Shown in pieces: positions 10,025-21,689 of a stretch of 64,000 bases of DNA. Source of the DNA: Ariolimax columbianus (taxonomy: Eukaryota > Mollusca > Gastropoda > Stylommatophora > Arionidae); NCBI GenBank assembly GCA_036924085.1, contig JAVGWX010000014.1:40481556-40545555 (forward strand), read 5' to 3'. The position numbers were made by a program, and so were the translations under genes. Numbering within the stretch: position 1 is the stretch's first letter; each line of letters opens with the position of its first letter. The notes beneath the pieces are model-generated. The model was not told the DNA's origin. It did no database searches and saw only the letters and a program-made list of their open reading frames with translations.

Positions 10025-11793
10025 CAGCCACGTTGTATCCTGCGCTCTACATGTACATATAGTGTGGTCTTATGTTTCCTCTAATAACATGTCTTAATGG
10101 GAATCACACTTTTTCTTCTGCTTATCTCACTGGAATAATCATTCCTTCATGGTTGTATGCTTAAACATCTATCTAATTGTTCTATTGTAGGTCAATGACC
10201 AATGTCTTGTTATTATTATTGTCATGATTATCATCATCATCATCATCTTCTATCAACTTGTGTCGTTAGAAGGCGTGGAAGGTGGTGTAGTTTTATGTCG
10301 TGTGCCATCTTCGTCCCCGATGTTGTTGACATCCAGTGTTTCTTTACATTGCAAGGGACATAACCAAACAAATACAAAAATATATAATTAAGAGTTAATT
10401 AAGCAGCCAGTGTTGTCTTCTGCCAGTTACTTGTCTAGTTCGCTCCATGACTTCGACGCCGGTCAAGGTTCCAGGTTCAGTTCTTGTGATAAGCACGGCT
10501 TTGCTGTCACAATCGTCGCCGACGAGCGCCCATCATAAAAAAATTGCGTGAGAGGTTCTGGCTTGGGCGTCTCCCCTCTTTATCCAGGTTACAAACCTTA
10601 GAACGAGTGAGCTATGGCCCTACACCAGAACCACATGGACGTGTACATTGGCATCTGTACACTGAAGGCGATAGGTGTTAATTATCCACCCGACCAAATT
10701 TCTCACGCTTGTTGTCGTCCTCGTGCACGACATATGGGGAGGAACAGCTCGCGACCCCGGGCGCTCGTCGGCGACGATTGTGACAGCAAAGCCGTGCTTA
10801 TCACAAGAACTGAACCTTGAACCTTGACCGGCGTCGAAGTCATGGAGCGAACTAGACAAGTAACTGGCAGAAGACAACACTGGCTGCTCCTGTAGCTGTT
10901 AATAGTAAGATTAGAGTTAGCATATATGCTGATGCCTTTTTAAGTTAGCTCTGTTGTGGTGACAGCGACTCGCATATTGCTTTTAAAATGAATTTAATAA
11001 TATTCATAAAATGCAAAAAAATGCTAGAAATTTCCGAAAGGTAAATTTGGTATGGTATGCTCCATTAAACGCAACCTTAACTTTTATAAGTATTTCCTTT
11101 ATTTTCATGTAATTATTAAATGATTTATATTATTGCAGTACATTTATTACATCCCTTTCTTTTGAATACATTGCCCTTATGACGAAGTAATCATTGTCCG
11201 TGTAAATACAGTTCACTACTAGGCCGTGAAACTGTTATCTAGCTAATCGAAGATACTGCGTTGAAAGTTGTTTATGGTTAAGCGTGCTTATATTCCGTGT
11301 GTGCTACTTTTAAATTGTTCAAGCTTGGATTTAATGATATGTAAGCAAATGTATGTAGACTTTTATGTTATCAACTTCTCTAACATACCATCTATAGATT
11401 GTTAATCTCATTGTACATATCCAAATTTTAAACGGTACATTTTTTAGAACAGGACACCCATTACCATCATTTTAATAACACTAGCCATATGGAATCTTGC
11501 ATGTTTACTGCTGGCTGAATATATGTAGACATAATATTCATAATGTGGCATAAGAAATACGTACACATTAAATTGAACCATATTCCAGTGTGTGTTTGTT
11601 TCTTTCTTTATTTCACAAGACGCATAGATTGCCATATTAAAAATGTAAACAAACAGATATTAAAGTACACATTCCTAAAGCCCAGGTATTGATAAAATTG
11701 CTCTTTGCTGTCACTCTGTGTATTTATGATATATTCGAATACTGACACTATTATTTATTAACATACACCAAATTGAAAGCATGGTAGTAATAC
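10025..11793 (+). repeat. Right copy of the 1.77-kb direct duplication
   Basis: Repeats 1529-3296 almost base for base and then continues into normal downstream unit sequence (atatcttatt…), where the left copy instead enters the (GAA)n tail of the insertion. It begins two bases after the 18S 5' end. It holds the same 130-bp inverted repeat and no gene. Confidence 0.9.
10402..10888 (+). repeat. Second copy of the 130-bp inverted repeat
   Basis: The arms are 10402-10531 and 10759-10888, the counterpart of 1905-2391 inside the right duplication copy. Its presence in both copies shows that the inverted arm predates the 1.77-kb duplication. Confidence 0.85.
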
Positions 11794-12149
11794 ATATCTT
11801 ATTATTTTAAACATCCATTTTTGAATGAATGCACATATTTCTTTACGTTTGTGTGTGCGTGTGTGTACAACTGTGTAAAATCCTACAGTATTGACAGATT
11901 TCCAAAACTACTTATTCCGTACTGTTCCTACTGGCATTATAAATGCAGCTCTAAAATTGATTGCAAAACACCTTTGTTTGGTTCTGTTGTTGTTGATTCA
12001 TCCATTAAGCAAATACATACACAGTAGGCGTTTAGCTTGTTTGAAAAAGTCCAGTCTTTGCAAACCGTCGAAGGGTTTGAGAGTTGATAATGCTATTGGG
12101 GTTAACATTGAAACAGTAAGATTATATGTACGAACGTAAATATTACTGT
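11794..12149 (+). other. AT-rich unit spacer, nothing recognised
   Basis: Single-copy-like unit sequence between the duplication end and the 55-bp repeat field. Two overlapping short frames (68 and 82 codons) recur in B (34385-34703) and partly in C (49206-49436). They carry unit-specific indels, including a 15-bp loss in C, so they are unlikely to be coding. Confidence 0.5.
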
Positions 12150-15072
12150 GTGTGTGTTAACATGTGGATAGTAAGATACTGTGTAGAAGATTAAAGCTTG
12201 GTTTCAGTCTGTTAATATGTTGATAGTGAGAAACTATGTAGGACATTAAAGCTCTGCGTTAGACTGCTAACAAGCTTGCGGTTGGTGTGCTAACATGTGA
12301 ATAGTAAAATATCATGAAGAAGATTAAAGCTTGGTGTCAATCTGCTAATATGTTGATAGTGAGATACTATGTAGGACATCAAAGCTCTGCGTTAGACTGC
12401 TAACAAGCTTGTGGTTGGTGTGCTAACATGTGAATAGTAAAATATCATGTAGAAGATTAACGCTTGGTGTCAATCTGCTAATATGTTGATAGTGAGATAC
12501 TATGTAGGACATCAAAGCTGAGTGTTAGTCTACTAACATGTGGATAGTAAGATATTTTCAAGATAGTAAATCTCCAAGTTGGTTTGCATCTGTTGATTTG
12601 TAAATAGTAGGACCTTATGTAAGAGATTAAAGCTCAGTAGCTGACTCCTAACATGTGTATAGTAAGTTAATATGTACACCATTAAATCTTAGTGTCTATC
12701 TGTTAATATGTAAATAAAGAGATAATATGTAGGACATTAAAACTCAATTTTAGTCCTCTAGCGTGCAAAAATTCTTTATTCCTCTTTGCGTTCAGGATCC
12801 TTTGTCATGTTATATCTGCAAGCCAGTAATCATGATGCAGTCCATAATCTTTACCAGGACATAGTGGCTGCACCATAGCTTTTGTCTCAGCTCTACATCC
12901 TTTGGTATCTCATTTCACTAAAGCACGGTGAAAGTAAAATGCTATGTAGAACACACATTTTGGTGTTGGTCTGTAAATTTATGGATTGTAGGTACAACGC
13001 AAGACTGTAAAATTACATAGGGGTCTACATCTGTTGCCATGTGGATAGTAAAGTAATATGTCAGGTATCCAATTTTAGTATTGGTCAGTTATCAAATGGA
13101 TTGTAAGATAATATTTAGGGTATCAAATCTTGGTGCTGGTCTGTAAACATGTGGAGGGTAAGATAATATGTAGGGTATCAAATCTCGGTTCTGGTCTGTT
13201 AACATGTGAATGGTAAGATAATATTTAGGGTAGCAAATCTTGGTGCTGGTCTGTTAACATGTGGGTGGTAAGATAGTATGTATAACAGTAAAGCTAAGTG
13301 TTCTTCTGGCATGGGGATTCATAGATAAAATGTAGGGCATTGAAGCACAGTGTAGATCTATTAACATGTGATTAGTAGTATAATATGTACAACATTAACG
13401 GACATGGTCAGTTTGTTGAGAGGTGGAAAGTAAGATACTATGTGGGACAGTGGAGTTTGTTGTCGGTCTACTTCTTTTGTCCTGTGAATATCAAGATAAT
13501 ATAAAGGACATTGAACCATGGTGTCATTCTGTTTGCACTGTGATAGTCAGATAAAATAATTAAGTCTATTGCATCTCTTTTTGGGGGGAAAGGAAGATAC
13601 TTTTATTTTGGCGATAAGGCTCAGTGTGGGTTTGTTAATGTATTGATAGTAAAAATTTATTTAGAATATTACAGCTCGTTGTTGGTCTATTGACATGGGG
13701 CCAGCAGGATGCTGTTTAGGACATTTATTCTTGGTGTCTGTTTGTTAACAAATGGAAGGTAACACACTGTATAGGACAGAAAAGCTCAGTGTTGGTCTGT
13801 AAATACATGTGAACTGTAAGATATTGTGTAGGACACGTGTTCTCAGTGTTGGTCTGTTAATACATGTGAACTGTAAGATATTGTGTAGGACACGTGTTCT
13901 CAGTATTGGTCTGTTATACATGTGAACTGTAAGACATTGTGTAGGACACGTGTTCTCTGTGTTGGTCTGTAAACATGATGATTAGTAAGATATTATGTAT
14001 GACATTACAGCTCAGTGTTGATGTTTTATCAAGGAGAAAGATAATATATACAACTTTACATCTCGGTTGTTATGCGTTAACATTTGAATTTTAAGAAAAT
14101 ATGTAGGACATGAAAGCTCACTGTTCGTATGCTAACAAGTGGATAGTACAATACTATGAGGTAAAGTAATGCAAGCTGTCATTCTGTTAACACGCGGAAA
14201 GTAAGAAACTATATAGGACATTACTGCTCTGTGTTGGTATTTTGACCTGGGGATAGTAAGATACTACAAAGGACATTACAGATCGGTGTTGGTCTGTTAA
14301 CAAGCGGAGAGTAAGATACTATGTAGGACATTACTGCTCAGTTTTGGTCTGTTTACCTGGGGGAAAAAATATACTATGTAGAAAACCTATTCATGAGGTT
14401 GGTCTGTTTTCATGTAGATAGTGAGGAAATATATACAACATTATTTCTCAGTTGATGTATATTAACATGTGGATATTAAGAAAATAAGTAGGACATGAAA
14501 GTTCACTGTCTGTGTGTTAAGAAGTGGATAGTTTGATGTTATGTAGAAAAGTGAAGCTTGCTTTCATTCTGTTATAACGTGTGGATAGTAAAACAATAGG
14601 TAGGACATTAAAGATTTGTGTCAGACTGCTATCTTTGGGACAGAAAGATAAAAAGTAGGTCATTTAAGCTCTGTGTTAGTATGTTAACTTCTGGACAGTA
14701 AGATTACATGTAGGACATTAACAAATGGGAATGGTTTGTAAACATGCAAACAGTTTAATGCTACATAGGACAATAAAACTCAGTGTCTGTCTGCTAACAG
14801 TTGTATAGTTAGATACTATGTATGTCTTCTATGCGAAAAGCTCGGTTCTCGGCTATTAACATGCAAATTAGTAATGTACTATGTAGGACATTACAGCTTG
14901 TTGTCGGCCTGCTAAGATAGGGATAGTATGATACATTATAGGACAATTATCTTGGTGTCCATTTGTTAATATACAGACAGTAAGATACTACATAGGACCT
15001 TAAAGCTCAGTGTTAGCCTTCATCTTTTGTCATGCTGATACTAAGATACTATGTAGGAGATTAAAAATCAGA

Positions 15073-15356
15073 GTAACAGCCGGTGCTGTGATGGGGATTT
15101 ATTAATTTTTTTTGTGTTTTTTTTTTGCGTTTGACTTATTTATCTATTCCCCAAGGCGTGTGTGCGTTACACTGTGGTTTTTATTTTGCGCCCAGTGCAT
15201 CCGACTTCAGCATGCATTTTATGTAAGGGTCTGCTTCCTCCTGCATTTTCTAAGGGTTTGCTTCCCCGGGGTAACGGCCGGTGCTGTGATGGGGATCGAA
15301 CCCAGCACCTTCTGGTTGTGAGCCGTGCCACTTAACCACTAGGCCACGCCGTCCCC
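15073..15356 (-). mobile_element. tRNA-derived SINE (unit A)
   Basis: On the minus strand the head starts GGGGACGGCG at 15356. It contains a Pol III A box TGGCCTAGTGG (15336-15346) and a B box GGTTCGATCCC (15292-15302), about 34 bases apart, and is tRNA-sized (~72 nt). A tRNA-unrelated body follows, with an A-rich stretch near 15100-15125. A 24-nt segment just after the head (15271-15294) recurs at the distal end (15073-15096), so the element is bounded internally by a short direct repeat. The anticodon stem is too degenerate to name the parent tRNA, though the loop resembles CTCACAA. It is not a functional tRNA gene. Confidence 0.8.
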
Positions 15357-15629
15357 ATGGTGACAGTAAGATAATATGTAGGATATTAGCGAAGAGCATC
15401 GGTCTGTTAACATTTAGATAGTAAGATTTTATGTAGTACATTACAGCTTGATCGGTCTGCTAACATTTAGAAAGAAAGATTTTAAATTAGGACATTACAG
15501 CTTGGTGTTGGTCTGTTGACATGAAGACTGTAAAATGCTATGAATGACATTAAAACATGTGGATAGTACAATATCATGTAGGATAGCAAAGCTCAGAGTC
15601 CTGCTGATGACATGGGTACAGTAAGATAT

Positions 15630-15688
15630 CTTCTTCGAAGTACGCTGTCAGACATCAACGTGAATTTCTTGAAGAAGAAGAAGAAGAA
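15630..15688 (-). mobile_element. Ultra-short I-like 3' end insertion (unit A)
   Basis: About 58 bp, the reverse complement of the last ~45 nt of I-like elements (…TTCACGTTGATGTCTGACAGCGTAC…GAAG), followed on the plus strand by (GAA)n. It sits inside a 55-bp monomer and is flanked by taagatat-like copies, clearest in units B and C. It looks like an extremely 5'-truncated retroinsertion. Copies are at 38061-38116 and 54539-54595. Confidence 0.6.
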
Positions 15689-16689
15689 AGATATTGTGTA
15701 GGACATTAAAACTTACTGTCCGTTTGTTAACACGTGGATAGTAAGATATTATTTTTAACAGTACCGCATGGTGTCTGCCTGTTAACATGTGGATAGTAAG
15801 ATATTATGTACAGCATTAAAGCTCTGTGTTGGCCAGTTGACTTGTGAATAGTAAGATACTCTGTAGGACATTCAAGCTCTGTGTTTGCCTGTTGACATGT
15901 GGATAGTAAGATACTCTGTAAGACATTCAAGCTCTGTGTTGGCCTGTGACATGTGGATAGTAAAATACTCTGTAGGACATGCAAGCTCTGTGTTGGCCTG
16001 TTGACATGTGGATAGTAAGATACTCTGTAAGACATTAAAGCTCTGTGTTGGCTTGTTAACATGGTGGCAGTAAGGAACTATGTAGGACATCAATGTTTTG
16101 GGTAAGTCTAACATCTGGATAGTGGATACTGTGCAGTGCATTCAATCTAGAGTTGGTTTGTTAATATGTGGATTGTAAGATCCTGTGTAAGACATTAAAG
16201 CTCTCCGTCAGTCTGATGCCATTGGAATTGTACAATACTTTGATGAACAATAAAACTTGGTATTGGTCTGTTAATATATAGATAGCAAATTAAAATGTAG
16301 GACTGTAAAGTTTCGAGTCAGTGAACATCTGTTTAATGGGGATAGTGCGATACTTTGTAGGACAATACCGTAGCATAGTAAGATACTAGCTAGGACTGTA
16401 ATGCCTAGGGTCAGTTTATTAAAATATGGATAGTAAGATACTAGTTAGAACTGTAATGCCTAGGGTCAGTTTGTTAACATGTGGATATTAAGATAATATT
16501 TCAGACATTAACGCATAGTGTCGGTCTGTACATTATATAAATTACTGAGCAATTATAGTAGTAAAACTGGTAGAGTTCAAAACGTAGTTCCCTCATGTTC
16601 CAGTCTCTCTCTTATCGCCTGTGGAGTATAAAAAATAGATAGGAATGGTTAAAATACCGCTTTGGAACAAAATCAAGAACCTAACCTAC

Positions 16690-17079
16690 GTTAGAAACAG
16701 AAATGACATACAATGAGACTAAAACATTCATCAGGGCAACGTACAGTGCAAAATGGAGAAAAAAAACGACACCCTAGCCACATAGATGATCATTCTCCGG
16801 CTACGCACAGGTCACAACATCTGAGATGTCATCTGTACAACAAGTTCAAGATTGGTACTACAGACCTTCGTGCCTGCGGCACATCCCCCATGAAGGCAGA
16901 ACATATTTTGCAGTCATGTCCACAGTATACCGACAAAAGAAGTAGCATTTGGCAATAGCTAGTGTCCTTCCACGAGAAGCTGTACGGAAGCGTAGAGAGC
17001 TCTGAGTCGACTGATGACTTCGTTAGAGTCATTAAAGTTGATGTCTGAAGACGAACGAAGAAGAAGAAATGAACCAGTC
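16690..17079 (+). pseudogene. 3' end of a second I-like subfamily (unit A)
   Basis: Encodes, with a frameshift, a relative of the C-terminal zinc region of the intact element: RLRTGHN-type sequence, HLYNKFKIGTTD, CGTSPMKAEHILQSCPQYTDKR. It ends after a DDFVRVIKVDV-type C-terminus and a (GAA)n tail at 17066-17079. Divergence from the 3323-7231 element marks a separate subfamily. Only the last ~110 codons remain. Confidence 0.75.
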
Positions 17080-17929
17080 TAAGCTTCCCGTTGGATCCAC
17101 TACTAGGGAATTGCATGTTTACATTTTGATTCGCATTATTCGTTTATAGGTCTAGTGATATTGCGAGCTTAATATCTGAGTAGCAAAATGCCCCTTTGTC
17201 GCTATGTGCAACATTCTTTTATAGGTCTATCGATATTGCGAGCTTAATATCTGAGTAGCAACATATCCCTTTGCCGATATGTGCATTCACAAGCAAAAAC
17301 AACTAGTAGTCTCTGTATAAGCAACATATGTCCTCTAACCCACTGTATGGGCCGCGTACTACAGTAAACATCCCGAATGATTCTGGATCTTTGGGTATGG
17401 CAATGACAAGAATAGCACCACTGCCCTACATAGAGCATGTCATAAGAGGCGACTAACTGTGTGACATGGCACAACACCGGCCATGCTTAGTTGGTTTGTT
17501 AAGAGCAGCATAGATGGCGCCTAACAGGCTGCGGGTCAAGTTGGTCTAGTGTTTGAGTCTTTTAAGATGGACTCGCAGATCTATTAACCAAACTTCTTGG
17601 CACTTGTCTTAACACAGCGGAATAATAAGCTGCTCGAGCCTAACACGCTAAGCAGGAAATCCTCATCCGTCCTTTATCCAGCTCACACCACAGCTGGGAC
17701 CTCCACATGGTCATCTTCCCTTGTAGAATTACAGGTCTACTAAGACTAAGACTAAAGTAAACACATAATCTTACAAATAATATTTCTTTTGTTGCAGATT
17801 CTGCACTTTACACTATACGAAATACAAGACCTCACCACTAATGGAGTCTCCCGCGGAACACCTGGCTGAGACATTTCGATTCTACTCCGTCTTCCTCCAC
17901 GCTGCCCGAGACTCATCAACCGTTGCCGT
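17080..17929 (+). other. Unit spacer with a 75-bp tandem duplication
   Basis: After the (GAA)n tail, a block starting ataggtcta…gatattgcgagcttaatatc occurs at 17146 and again at 17221 (period 75). The rest (17300-17930) is single copy within the unit. It has a short pyrimidine tract ending in ttgcag near 17800 that resembles a splice acceptor, but no coding exon follows on the plus strand. No gene recognised. Confidence 0.5.
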
Positions 17930-18600
17930 GGACGATCAACACGAAAGACAATGGTTGAGTCCTTGTTTAGCTCCTTGATCAGGTTCAACAAGGGGGCCGG
18001 GGGGGGCCATATCCATAAAGCCGGCCGACCAACCGAGACGAAGGCGGACCTTGAGTCCACGTATGCAGCGTTCAAGGGGCGATTGAAGGCTCGTTACAGT
18101 TCGGCGAGGAGGCGCAGAGTAAGGATGACGTCGGTTGTATGACGGCCCTGGGTGAAGCCATACTGTTCTGGGCGACGTTTTGTGCTCACGAGAGGCTTGA
18201 GTCTAGCCAGCAGCACCTTACACCGGTACCGAGAGTAGTGTTATAGGCCTGCAATTACTGCAGTCTTTGAGACTCCCCTTGTCTTTGTACAGGGAGACGC
18301 CGATTCCATCTCGCTAGTCGGCCGGGACGTGTCCCGTCATCCATATTTGTAGGAGGGCAGAGTTGATCGGGTCGATGGGGTGTTATCTAGACCTGTCACT
18401 CGTCCGTCCATCTCTAGGTTTCCAAATAGCTGCAAGAGCTTCGGCTTTAGTAAGGGTGGGGGGTCGATGTTGGCTTCCGTATTTGGGAGGAGGATCCGTA
18501 GATCCAGCAGACAGGTCAGGACATGTCGTTGCTGGTGGGTTGTTAAGAGCATACGTGTAGTGCTCCTTCCACCTGGTCGCTATCTCCTCGTATGACGAGC
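17930..18600 (-). pseudogene. Non-LTR reverse transcriptase fragment, inverted (unit A)
   Basis: Read on the minus strand, broken frames give RT-like text in order: GHVPADYARDG near 18325, SLYKDKGSLKDCSN and RPITLLS near 18260, RRPEQYGFTQGR near 18150, and NAAYVDSRSAFVSV near 18060. This is the fingers/palm part of a LINE RT, a different family from the I-like element. Frameshifts and an in-frame stop (EL*RAF near 18100) break it. The YADD box is not present. Confidence 0.75.
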
Positions 18601-18634
18601 ACAGGGAGCCTGATTTTTTCCGTTCTGCTTGCCT

Positions 18635-18910
18635 CTAGGGCGGAGGAGCATCCAAACTATTCTTAAACGCATTAATTGTCCCTGCCTCCACTACTTCCTG
18701 TGGCAATGTATTCCAAGCATTCACCGCTGTCTGACTAAAAATATATTTCCTAATATCCAATCTGGACCTTTCTTTAGTTAATTTGTAGCTATGCCTTCTT
18801 GTTCTTGTAGGTGGTTGTATTTTGAAGAAAAAAAACTTGTTATAGTCTAATGTATCCTTTCCTTTGATTATCTTATAAACATGTATTGTTACCTCGAATT
18901 CTTTCATTTC
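18635..18910 (-). pseudogene. CR1-like ORF2 C-terminal tail, inverted (unit A)
   Basis: A 90-codon minus-strand frame with the conserved CR1-type C-terminus: DYNKFF…PPTRTRRHSYKL, RSRLDIRKYIFSQTAVNAWNTLPQEVV, INAFKNSLD. The same tail, more decayed, appears on the plus strand at 23290-23500. It is truncated at both ends. Confidence 0.82.
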
Positions 18911-19890
18911 TAGACAACAACGATAAAGGGCACTGCTTGATAAGAGCGCCAGTGCAGGTAGCAGACATGAGTTGGCAAAGATTGCTGAAAGTCGACAGTC
19001 GGGACTATTTTATAGAGATGAACGGGATATATTTAGAAAGTGGATCGATAAAACTCTTTCCGTTCTTGGATAGGCCCTCTTGTCTGATAAGGGAAAGTGC
19101 ATCAAACCCCAATGAGGACACAAAAACACAACAGTCCAGCGGGTCATCAAGTACAAACGATTAAATAAATAGGCGGCACACAAAGAAACACTCCAGTTAA
19201 TGAAACCTACCTACAATCAGAAGTGATGTATCTTGTAAAGGTGACACACAAAATCAAGAAATTTGACAAGAGAGAAGATGGCAGACTTATTAGGAGTTTG
19301 TGGGTGACAGAATGAGTTGCAGGGTGACCGAACTAGCATACGCCTTCGAGTCTTGGCCAGTGGATCTATTAGTGTGTGTGTGTGTATGTTGGACACCCTG
19401 TGACTAGAAGAGATCTGAATATGTGTGGTGCGTGTAGGACACTGAGTGAACGATGTGTGTTCTGAAGTATGTGTATACACAGATGGACAGAGTGTGTGAA
19501 GACATGCGAGTACGCGATTCCGATTATAATTTTGGATGAACGCACAAACCACCTGAGTATACGTGAACAGATCGAATATGGATATATAGATCACCTGCCT
19601 GAAGGGATCTGAGCGTTGGTAAATGCACAGAACGACAAAGTACATTATATGATCTTGAATGCGAGTTGTGAGAATGTGTTGAATGTGCAAATAAAGGGAG
19701 TCTATCGACAAGAATCTTGGGTTAAGTAGTTTTGAAGAGTTAACAAAAGCTAATGCTTTAAACCTGCTGTAGTTCTATATTAGGATTATTTAGTTCAGAT
19801 GTATTTTGTTCTTAATGCAAATTCTATTGTATATGTTCATTGGTGTTATTAAATATGATACCGGTTGTTGGAGAGTGTTTGTTGTGTTAT
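18911..19890 (+). other. Unit spacer, no gene recognised
   Basis: Single-copy-like unit sequence between the CR1 tail and the VNTR, with a short GT run near 19372-19388. A 92-codon plus frame (18886-19164) and a 164-codon minus frame (19217-19711) exist, but in other units they are altered by substitutions and indels (e.g. 41519-41728, 58173-58665). Neither resembles a family I know. The counterparts are 41526-42507 and 57893-58852. Confidence 0.5.
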
Positions 19891-21531
19891 TTGCTGTGTG
19901 TGGTCGTGTCCCGATGTAGATACATGTTGTTGGAGTGTGTGTGTGGTCGTGTCCTGATGTGGATACATGTTGTTGGAGTGTGTGTGTGGTCGTGTCCTGA
20001 TGTGGATACATGTTGTTGGAGTGTGTGTGTGGTCGTGTCCCGATGTAGATACATATTGTTGGAGTGTGTGTGTGGTCGTGTCCTGATGTGGATACATGTT
20101 GTTGGGGTGTGCGTGTGGTCGTGTCCTGATGTGGACACATGTTGTTGGAGTGTGTGTGTGGTCGTGTCCTGATGTGGATACATGTTGTTGGAGTGTGTGT
20201 GTGGTCGTTTCCCGATGTAGATACATGTTGTTGGAGTGAGTGTATGGTCGTGTCCCGATGTAGATACATGTTGTTGGAGTGTGTGTGTGGTCGTGTCCTG
20301 ATGTGGATACATGTTGTTGGAGTGTGCGTGTGGTCGTGTCCTGATGTGGATACATGTTGTTGGAGTGTGTGTGGTCGTGTCCTGATGTGGATACATGTTG
20401 GAGTGTGTGTGTGGTCGTTTCCTGATGTGGATACATGTTGTTGGAGTGTGTGTGTGGTCGTGTCCTGATGTGGATACATGTTGTTGGAGTGTGTGTGTGG
20501 TCGTATTCTGATGTGGATACATGTTGTTGGAGTGTGTGTGGTCGTGTCCTGATGTGGATACATGTTGTTGGAGTGTGTGTGTGGTCTTGTCCTGATGTGG
20601 ATACATGTTGTTGGAGTGTGTGTGTGGTCGTGTCCTGATGTGGATACATGTTGTTGGAGTGTGTGTGGTCGTGTCCTGATGTGGATACATGTTGTTAGAG
20701 TGTGTGTGGTCATGTCCCGATGTGGATACATGTTGTTGGAGTGTGTGTGGTCGTGTCCTGATGTGGATACATGTTGTTGGAGTGTGTGTGGTCGTGTCCT
20801 GATGTAGATACATGTTGTTGGAGTGTGTGTGGTCGTGTCCCGATGTGGATACATGTTGTTGGAGTGTGTGTGTAGTCGTGTCCTGATGTGGATACATGTT
20901 GTTGGAGTGTGTGTGTGGTCGTGTCCTGATGTGGATACATGTTGTTGGAGTGTGTGTGGTCGTGTCCTGATGTGGATACATGTTGTTGGAGTGTGTGTGG
21001 TCATGTCCCGATGTGGATACATGTTGTTGGAGTGTGTGTGTGGTCGTATTCTGATGTGGATACATGTTGTTGGAGTGTGTGTGGTCGTGTCCTGATGTGG
21101 ATACATGTTGTTGGAGTGTGTGTGGTCGTGTCCTGATGTGGATACATGTTGTTGGAGTGTGTGTGTGGTCGTATTCTGATGTGGATACATGTTGTTGGAG
21201 TGTGTGTGGTCGTGTCCTGATGTGGATACATGTTGTTGGAGTGTGTGTGTGGTCTTGTCCTGATGTGGATACATGTTGTTGGAGTGTGTGTGTGGTCGTG
21301 TCCTGATGTGGATACATGTTGTTGGAGTGTGTGTGGTCGTGTCCTGATGTGGATACATGTTGTTGGAGTGTGTGTGGTCATGTCCCGATGTGGATACATG
21401 TTGTTGGAGTGTGTGTGGTCGTGTCCTGATGTGGATACATGTTGTTGGAGTGTGTGTGGTCGTGTCCCGATGTGGATACATGTTGTTGGAGTGTGTGTGT
21501 AGTCGTGTCCTGATGTGGATACATGTTGTAA
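19891..21531 (+). repeat. 43-bp VNTR, ~39 copies (unit A)
   Basis: Monomer: gatacatgttgttggagtg, a (TG)n stretch, then ggtcgtgtcctgatgtg. The period is 43 bp, or 41 bp when one TG is lost. It starts after gttatttgctg and ends at tgttg|taacattctag, the same edges as in B and C. Long frames on both strands (up to 563 codons on minus, THTHSNNMYPHQD-type repeats) arise because the monomer lacks stops. A 43-bp period cycles through three frames, so these are not genes. Variants such as ggtcttgtc and tattctgatg recur in blocks, showing internal multimer duplication. Confidence 0.96.
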
Positions 21532-21689
21532 CATTCTAGATAGTAATCCTCTGCAAAACCTGGACTCTGCCACATGCTCCAAGTATTGATGTAAAAAGAG
21601 GAGTGAGATAAAGTGTATGTTCCCCCTTTTTAATATATACACACAAAACAAATATTCACGGAGATAGCGGAGATGCCAGGGCTTGTCGT

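Larger units (their letters stand above)
12150..16535 (+). repeat. Degenerate ~55-bp tandem repeat field (unit A)
   Basis: A long run of diverged monomers built around ttaacatgtggatagtaa, gatactatgtaggacatt and aaagctcagtgttggtctg, with a period near 55 bp. The clearest stretch is 15880-16060, where three successive monomers are nearly identical. A ~150-bp multimer is duplicated near 12240-12530. A non-repeat patch lies at about 12760-12920. Embedded items are a SINE (15073-15356) and a micro-retroinsertion (15630-15688). Short minus-strand frames here are repeat artefacts. Confidence 0.9.

Noticed and set aside
15285..15356. Possible tRNA gene
   Set aside because: A and B boxes are good, but the acceptor and anticodon stems do not pair and it continues into a SINE body. 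The same copy sits in each unit.
15727..16062. Repetitive 111-codon minus frame (STGQHRAL-type)
   Set aside because: Product of the 55-bp repeats. Shifted and broken in the other units.
19217..19711. 164-codon minus-strand frame upstream of the VNTR
   Set aside because: Low-complexity HTHTS-type content from GT runs, and the frame is broken in unit C by a change in the GT run.
19790..21481. A 563-codon minus-strand frame and many shorter frames on both strands, with HTHSNNMYPHQD-like repeats
   Set aside because: Entirely encoded by the 43-bp VNTR. The monomer lacks stops and its length is not a multiple of three, so all frames stay open. Length changes freely between units.
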